A DNA stretch of 16,420 nucleotides from an uncultured Bacilli bacterium (GTDB lineage Bacteria > Bacillota_I > Bacilli_A > RF39 > UBA660). The stretch is taken from positions 1-16,420 of the forward strand of contig CANRHO010000011.1 of assembly GCA_947630435.1 (NCBI GenBank), read 5' to 3'. Under the pieces are notes generated by a model. It ran no database searches. It was not told the DNA's origin and saw nothing but the letters and a program-made list of their open reading frames with translations. The first letter of the stretch is position 1, and each line of letters starts with the position of its first letter. Positions 12,555-16,420 of this stretch are shown one piece after another. Both the position numbers and the translations under genes were made by a program.

Positions 12555-14023
12555 TTATATAAAATCATAGGATCCATTGGAGTGCCGTCTCGATAAGGCA
12601 TACCATTATAATACAAACCAAAGTGTAAATGGGTTCCTGTTGCAAATCCTGTGTGGCCCATCGTACCTATTTGTTGACCTTTCTCTACTGTTTGACCAAC
12701 TGATACTAATCTTGAACTCATATGAGCATATAAAGTGTAATATCCGTTTGCATGTTTAATAGTTACATGATTTCCTAAACTACCTTTATTTTGAGATGTA
12801 ACAACTGTTCCTGGACCAGCGGCAAATATTGGAGATCCTTCTCCACTACCTGCTATGTCCAAGGCCTCATGAATTTTTCCCCATCTATATCCAAAGTGAC
12901 TTGAAATATAATATTTAGAAATAGTAGGCCATGCCCAAGATCCGACCATTGCTGGAGTTCCACCACCAGAATATACTTTGGTTCCAACTTTTACAACCTT
13001 ACTAACAGAAGGAGTTAATGTCTCAGAGCTTACTATTACCACGTTAGTTGTTTCACCATTAACACTTTTTATTTTTGTTGTTAATCTATCCATACCGTTT
13101 TGTCCTTCAGTAATAACTTTTTCGGTTCCATAAGCCAAAGAACCATCTTCTTCTGTAATTGTTTCATACTTACTTTCCTGGTCTATTACATTATGTGTTT
13201 CTACAACAACATCAACAATTGGATTTATAAGACCAATCTTCACCTGTTGTCCTACTGATAATAAATTATTAGCACTAGTAAACTCTGGATTAACGACCAG
13301 AAATTCTTCAGTTGCTAATTTATTATTATATGCTATTGAATCAATGGTGTCTCCTTCTTTTACAGTATAATATTGATCTTCTTTTAACTCACCAAACATT
13401 AAATATTTTGTAAGCGTTTTTTCGTCAGTAAATATCTCCTCATCTGTAGAAATGTACCCGTGTTTTATGGTTATGTCTTGATCTATATATATATCTTCTA
13501 TTAGTGTGCCCGTTTCTTTTATCTCTGGTTGGGTATCATTTTCATAATTATTTACGTCTTCACTTGGTACAAAAGCATTAACTACTGATCTAATTGCCTT
13601 ATCAAATATGTTTTTATCAAGTACGTTTAATACTATGTTATCTTCACCTTCGGTATTAGATTTAATCGTTACTTTATACCCTTCAATCGTAAATGGTTTT
13701 TCTTTTTTAATAATATTGTTAACTTGTTTTGCAGTTAAAACATCTTTTTCATAAGTCGTGCATTTTTGAATATCTACACCAGATGGAATAAATACTTTAT
13801 CAACGTTATATTTTTGTTTTAAATCTAATTGTTCATCATTTATATATTCTTCAAGTTCTTCTTTATTTTTTATGTTTCCGATTGATTTACCATCCAAATA
13901 AACTTTATAAACTTCTTTAGGATTAAGTTGATATCTGTTTGCAAAGTGAACAAACATGAATATTACTATCGAAAAAGTTATTGCAAAAATATAAGTTAAC
14001 CCCGTTTTTATTACTTTTGACAT
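12551..14023 (-). CDS. Membrane-anchored M23 peptidase with LysM and G5-like domains
   Basis: The 490-residue protein has one N-terminal membrane helix (about 8-29), a long extracellular region, a LysM domain near 222-265 (YTVKEGDTIDSIAYNN through VGQQVKIG), a G5-like beta domain near 272-352 (VVETHNVIDQESKYETITEEDG through TPSVSKVVKVGTK), and a C-terminal zinc peptidase M23 domain from about 370. Its active-site pattern is intact: HEALD (His385, Asp389), YAHM (His434) and THLHFG (His465, His467). M23 enzymes cut peptide crosslinks in peptidoglycan; LysM binds the glycan. All active-site residues are present, so it should be an active endopeptidase rather than an EnvC-like activator. It sits two bases after dnaB and overlaps walJ, in the place where the walRKHI genes are found in Bacillus. 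Confidence 0.92.
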   Translation of the reverse strand: MSKVIKTGLTYIFAITFSIVIFMFVHFANRYQLNPKEVYKVYLDGKSIGNIKNKEELEEYINDEQLDLKQKYNVDKVFIPSGVDIQKCTTYEKDVLTAKQVNNIIKKEKPFTIEGYKVTIKSNTEGEDNIVLNVLDKNIFDKAIRSVVNAFVPSEDVNNYENDTQPEIKETGTLIEDIYIDQDITIKHGYISTDEEIFTDEKTLTKYLMFGELKEDQYYTVKEGDTIDSIAYNNKLATEEFLVVNPEFTSANNLLSVGQQVKIGLINPIVDVVVETHNVIDQESKYETITEEDGSLAYGTEKVITEGQNGMDRLTTKIKSVNGETTNVVIVSSETLTPSVSKVVKVGTKVYSGGGTPAMVGSWAWPTISKYYISSHFGYRWGKIHEALDIAGSGEGSPIFAAGPGTVVTSQNKGSLGNHVTIKHANGYYTLYAHMSSRLVSVGQTVEKGQQIGTMGHTGFATGTHLHFGLYYNGMPYRDGTPMDPMILYK

Positions 14024-14025
14024 TA

Positions 14026-15369
14026 TTACTCACCACTTTCTCTTTGAAAATTAACAAATGTAGAAGTATCTTTTTTAAATAATAATTCAATTGTTGCAGT
14101 AGGACCACTTCTGTTTTTTCCAATTATAAACTCCGTTATGCTAGAGTTATCATCTCTTCTGGCTTCTTTATTATAATAATCATCTCTATATAAAAATGAT
14201 ACGATATCCGCATCCTGCTCTATAGAACCAGATTCTCTTAAATCACTCATTATTGGTCTTTTTTCCTCACGTGATTCTACCGCACGGGATAACTGAGCGG
14301 CCGCAATTACAGGAACCCCTAATTCAAGAGCCATCGTCTTTAAACTTCTTGAAATTTCCGAAACTTCTTGTTGTCTATTAGATGAAGAATTAGATGGGCC
14401 TGCAACTAGTTGTAAATAGTCTATTACAACTAATCCTAATCCTTTATCAGAATTTTTTAACCTTCTACATTTAGATCTTATTTCTCCGACGGTTATTCCA
14501 GGTGTATCATCTAAATAAAGATTTACATCAGATAATTGACTAATAGCTTCATTTAATCTTTTCCAATCATTATGTTCTAATCTTCCAGTACGCATTTTAC
14601 TACCATTTATTTGCCCTAGTGATTGAAGAATTCTGTTAGCTAATTGTTCGGCACTCATTTCTAAATTAAATATCGCAACTGACTTATCGCTATGTAATGC
14701 TGCATAAGTTGCTAAATTTAAAACAAAAGCCGTTTTACCCATAGCAGGACGAGCCGCAATAATTATGAACTGACTAGGTTGTAATCCAGCAGTTAGTTTA
14801 TCAAAGTCAAAAAAACCAGTTGCAAGACCAGTTATTTCTGATCCTTGCTCAGCTAACCTTTCCAAATTAGCTTGCTCTTTATATGCTACATCTTGAATTC
14901 TTTGAAACTCAGTTGTCTTACGCATGTTTCCAATTCTAAGCATTTTCATTTCAGCATTATCCAATACTTCATAAATCGAATCTTCTGATGAATATGCATC
15001 ATTAGCAATTTCTGTAGCCGTTTCAATAATTTTTCTGCCAACCATTTTTTCTTTTAATATGTTTATATAATAATCAACATTTGATGCGCTTGGTACTGAA
15101 TCTACTATCTCTGATAAATATTCAACGTTTCCAATTTGACTTAAAATTTTTTTATCACTCAACTTATTTATAACAATCGTCAAATCAATTGGAGATGAGG
15201 TTTCATTTAACTCACAAAGTGTTTCAAATATTTTAGCATTAGCCTCGTTATAAAAATGTTCTACAGATAACTCATCACAAATTTTTTGTAGCGCGTTCTT
15301 TGATAAAAAGGCAGAGCCTAATACAGCCTTTTCAGCTTCAATTGACTCTGGTATTTTTCTTTCTGCCAT
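14026..15369 (-). CDS. dnaB: Replicative DNA helicase
   Basis: DnaB (named DnaC in B. subtilis) is the hexameric helicase that unwinds DNA at the replication fork and binds primase. The 447-residue protein has the N-terminal helicase domain (PESIEAEKAVLGSAF, 7-21), a linker region, and a RecA-like ATPase core. Walker A is ARPAMGKTAF (206-215, Lys212-Thr213), the Walker B strand is LGLVVIDYLQL with Asp317, and further motifs are AAAQLSRAVESREEKRP and SDLRESGSIEQDAD (375-388). No intein or insertion is present. SD AAGGAAGTG precedes the ATG. It follows rplI by 13 bases, as in many Firmicutes. Confidence 0.97.
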   Translation of the reverse strand: MAERKIPESIEAEKAVLGSAFLSKNALQKICDELSVEHFYNEANAKIFETLCELNETSSPIDLTIVINKLSDKKILSQIGNVEYLSEIVDSVPSASNVDYYINILKEKMVGRKIIETATEIANDAYSSEDSIYEVLDNAEMKMLRIGNMRKTTEFQRIQDVAYKEQANLERLAEQGSEITGLATGFFDFDKLTAGLQPSQFIIIAARPAMGKTAFVLNLATYAALHSDKSVAIFNLEMSAEQLANRILQSLGQINGSKMRTGRLEHNDWKRLNEAISQLSDVNLYLDDTPGITVGEIRSKCRRLKNSDKGLGLVVIDYLQLVAGPSNSSSNRQQEVSEISRSLKTMALELGVPVIAAAQLSRAVESREEKRPIMSDLRESGSIEQDADIVSFLYRDDYYNKEARRDDNSSITEFIIGKNRSGPTATIELLFKKDTSTFVNFQRESGE

Positions 15370-15382
15370 TTTATCACTTCCT

Positions 15383-15829
15383 TTACTTTTGTTTAATTAA
15401 CTCTACCATAACCGTAGCCTGAACTTTTTTATGGAGGTTTATTTTTACCTCATGGAACCCTAATGAACTAATAGGTTCTTCTAAAACTATTTTTTTCTTA
15501 TCTATTTTATATCCTAATTTTTCTAATTCATTTGCTATTTGTTTTGTTGATATAATACCAAACACTTGATCTTGCTTTCCTGTTTTAACTTTAAATTCTA
15601 ATACTTTTTCTTTTAATTCTTTTTTTATTTTTTCGTATTCTTTTATTTCTAAAGCTTCTTTAGCTAATTTATTTTTATTGTTAATTTCTAATATTTCTTT
15701 ACTTCTTTGAGTATATAAAACCGCATACCCATTTTTTATCAAAAAGTTTTTAGCATACCCATCTTTTACTTCTTTTATATCTCCAGATTTTCCTTGTCCT
15801 TTAACATCTTTTGTAAATATAACCTTCAT
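15383..15829 (-). CDS. rplI: 50S ribosomal protein L9
   Basis: L9 binds 23S rRNA near the L1 stalk base. The 148-residue length is standard. The N-terminal domain (MKVIFTKDVKGQGKSGDIKEV, then GYAKNFLIKNGYA) is joined by a long Lys/Glu-rich helix (about 40-76) to the C-terminal domain (FGIISTKQIANELEK through VMVEL). The start has AAAGGTGG seven bases upstream. In B. subtilis yybS and gdpP lie between rpsR and rplI; here the two are neighbours. Confidence 0.97.
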   Translation of the reverse strand: MKVIFTKDVKGQGKSGDIKEVKDGYAKNFLIKNGYAVLYTQRSKEILEINNKNKLAKEALEIKEYEKIKKELKEKVLEFKVKTGKQDQVFGIISTKQIANELEKLGYKIDKKKIVLEEPISSLGFHEVKINLHKKVQATVMVELIKQK

Positions 15830-15864
15830 AATTAGCCCACCTTTCTAATTAATCTTGCATGAAT

Positions 15865-15870
15865 ATTATA
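15865..15870 (-). promoter_or_regulatory. Extended -10 promoter of rplI-dnaB
   Basis: TATAAT with TGT directly before it lies about 35 bases upstream of the rplI start, after the rpsR terminator. No good -35 is visible. Confidence 0.55.
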
Positions 15871-15885
15871 ACATACTTATTAATT

Positions 15886-15930
15886 ATTTAAAAGAAAAGA
15901 AAGCACATATATAATTTATGCTTCCTTTAA
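15886..15930 (-). terminator. Terminator after rpsR
   Basis: A 10-bp stem with one G-T wobble (15896-15905 with 15919-15928) has a 13-base loop and is followed by a T-rich tract on the minus strand. It separates the ssb-rpsR transcript from rplI-dnaB. Confidence 0.7.
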
Positions 15931-16146
15931 TTATTTTGTAAATGGTAGTAAAGCTATCATTCTAGCTCTTTTAATTTGTTGTGCAATATGTCTTTGGTGC
16001 TTAGAACAAGCCCCAGTTACTCTTCTTGGTAAAATTTTTCCTTTTTCATTTATATATTTTCTTAAAATTTCAGGATCTTTATAATCTACGCTTTTACCAG
16101 CACACATTTGACAAATTTTCTTTTTCTTTCTAAAGAACTCTGCCAT
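15931..16146 (-). CDS. rpsR: 30S ribosomal protein S18
   Basis: S18 binds 16S rRNA next to S6 on the platform of the small subunit. The 71-residue protein ends LPRRVTGACSKHQRHIAQQIKRARMIALLPFT, the family core. Four possible zinc ligands are present: Cys12, Cys15, Cys47 and His50, so this is a zinc-type (C+) form. The SD AAAGGAGG lies six bases before the ATG. It lies 26 bases downstream of ssb, the normal rpsF-ssb-rpsR order. Confidence 0.97.
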   Translation of the reverse strand: MAEFFRKKKKICQMCAGKSVDYKDPEILRKYINEKGKILPRRVTGACSKHQRHIAQQIKRARMIALLPFTK

Positions 16147-16172
16147 TTTATTCCTCCTTTACTTAATTTAGA

Positions 16173-16420
16173 TTAAAACGCAATGTCATCATCACTAATT
16201 TCTATACTGCTGCCAAAATCCGCAAAAACATCATCTGAAACATTTGTTTCTGAAGAAGTATTTTCGGTTTCATTTTGAAAATCAGCTGGTGATACATCAT
16301 TATTATCGTTAACATTTTGTGAATTTGAAGAATTTCTAGAATCTAAAAACTGAACACGATCCGCAACAACTTCGGTTACATAAACACGTTTACCATCTTT
16401 ATCTTCGTAGTTTCTTGTTT
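16173..16420 (-). CDS. ssb: Single-stranded DNA-binding protein, C-terminal part (5' end outside window)
   Basis: The 82 visible codons begin TRNYEDKDGKRVYVTEVVADRVQFLDSR, the end of the OB-fold, followed by an Asn/Ser/Glu-rich flexible tail and the acidic tip DDDIAF. SSB coats single-stranded DNA and recruits replication and repair proteins through that tip. The usual tip is DDDIPF or DDDLPF; Ala replaces Pro here. The stop TAA is at 16173-16175. The N-terminal part lies beyond the window edge. Confidence 0.95.
   Translation of the reverse strand, partial: TRNYEDKDGKRVYVTEVVADRVQFLDSRNSSNSQNVNDNNDVSPADFQNETENTSSETNVSDDVFADFGSSIEISDDDIAF

Noticed and set aside
12551..14023. Possible use of TGA as tryptophan, as in Mycoplasma
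   Set aside because: Trp codons are TGG (for example in SWAWP of the M23 peptidase), and TGA is the stop of this gene and of walJ.
13923..14123. Open frame overlapping the dnaB-M23 junction
   Set aside because: It is out of frame with two well supported genes and has no SD or domain.

Overview
This window is AT-rich DNA from a low-GC Firmicute, probably an uncultured or poorly described member of the class Bacilli. The ssb-rpsR-rplI-dnaB block, walJ-rlmH, a FemX-type aminoacyltransferase, a PduL phosphotransacylase and a GerQ spore-coat protein all fit that lineage. Tryptophan is read from TGG, and TGA ends several genes, for example the M23 peptidase and walJ. The code is therefore the standard bacterial one, not the Mycoplasma code. 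Peptidoglycan genes (femX, M23 peptidase) show a walled cell, and gerQ argues for endospore formation or a recent sporulating ancestor. No mobile element, CRISPR array, tRNA or rRNA was seen.

Layout. (1) Positions 1-3424 hold the first codons of an unknown gene and two independently transcribed surface proteins on the minus strand. One is a beta-helix, Asn-rich protein with a variant sortase signal. The other is a membrane-anchored protein with a LamG/concanavalin-like C-terminal domain. Each has a clear sigma-A promoter and its own terminator. (2) Positions 3425-5184 hold two overlapping membrane-protein genes. Together they look like one ion-transporter/YfcC-like permease split in two, with a TM2 domain fused to the C-terminal half and a lysine-rich tail on the N-terminal half. 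(3) Positions 5256-6867 hold dusB, an unannotated 57-residue basic protein and a small gene whose real start probably lies upstream across an A7 tract. (4) Positions 6951-9877 hold femX and pduL (minus), diverging from gerQ and a LemA-like gene (plus). (5) Positions 9884-16420 are a tightly packed minus-strand chromosome core: ssb (partial), rpsR, rplI, dnaB, an M23/LysM/G5 peptidase, walJ, rlmH, an EEP-family hydrolase and ung.

How the genes relate. The core block carries replication (ssb, dnaB), ribosome (rpsR, rplI, rlmH), DNA repair (ung, perhaps the EEP protein) and envelope (M23, walJ) functions. Neighbouring genes often overlap or nearly touch, which suggests translational coupling. 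Compared with Bacillus subtilis, walJ and rlmH are kept, but walR, walK, walH and walI are not in the dnaB-walJ interval, where a cell-wall peptidase sits instead.

The most unusual items are regulatory. A strong Shine-Dalgarno is separated from its ATG by a perfect hairpin (1844-1879). A 9-bp hairpin holds an SD in its loop in front of a start codon that is joined to its gene only if one A is lost from an A7 tract (6855-6889). A palindrome lies between pduL and gerQ and overlaps both a sigma-A and a possible sigma-E promoter. The split transporter is the best candidate for an undescribed protein system, but its function is only inferred.
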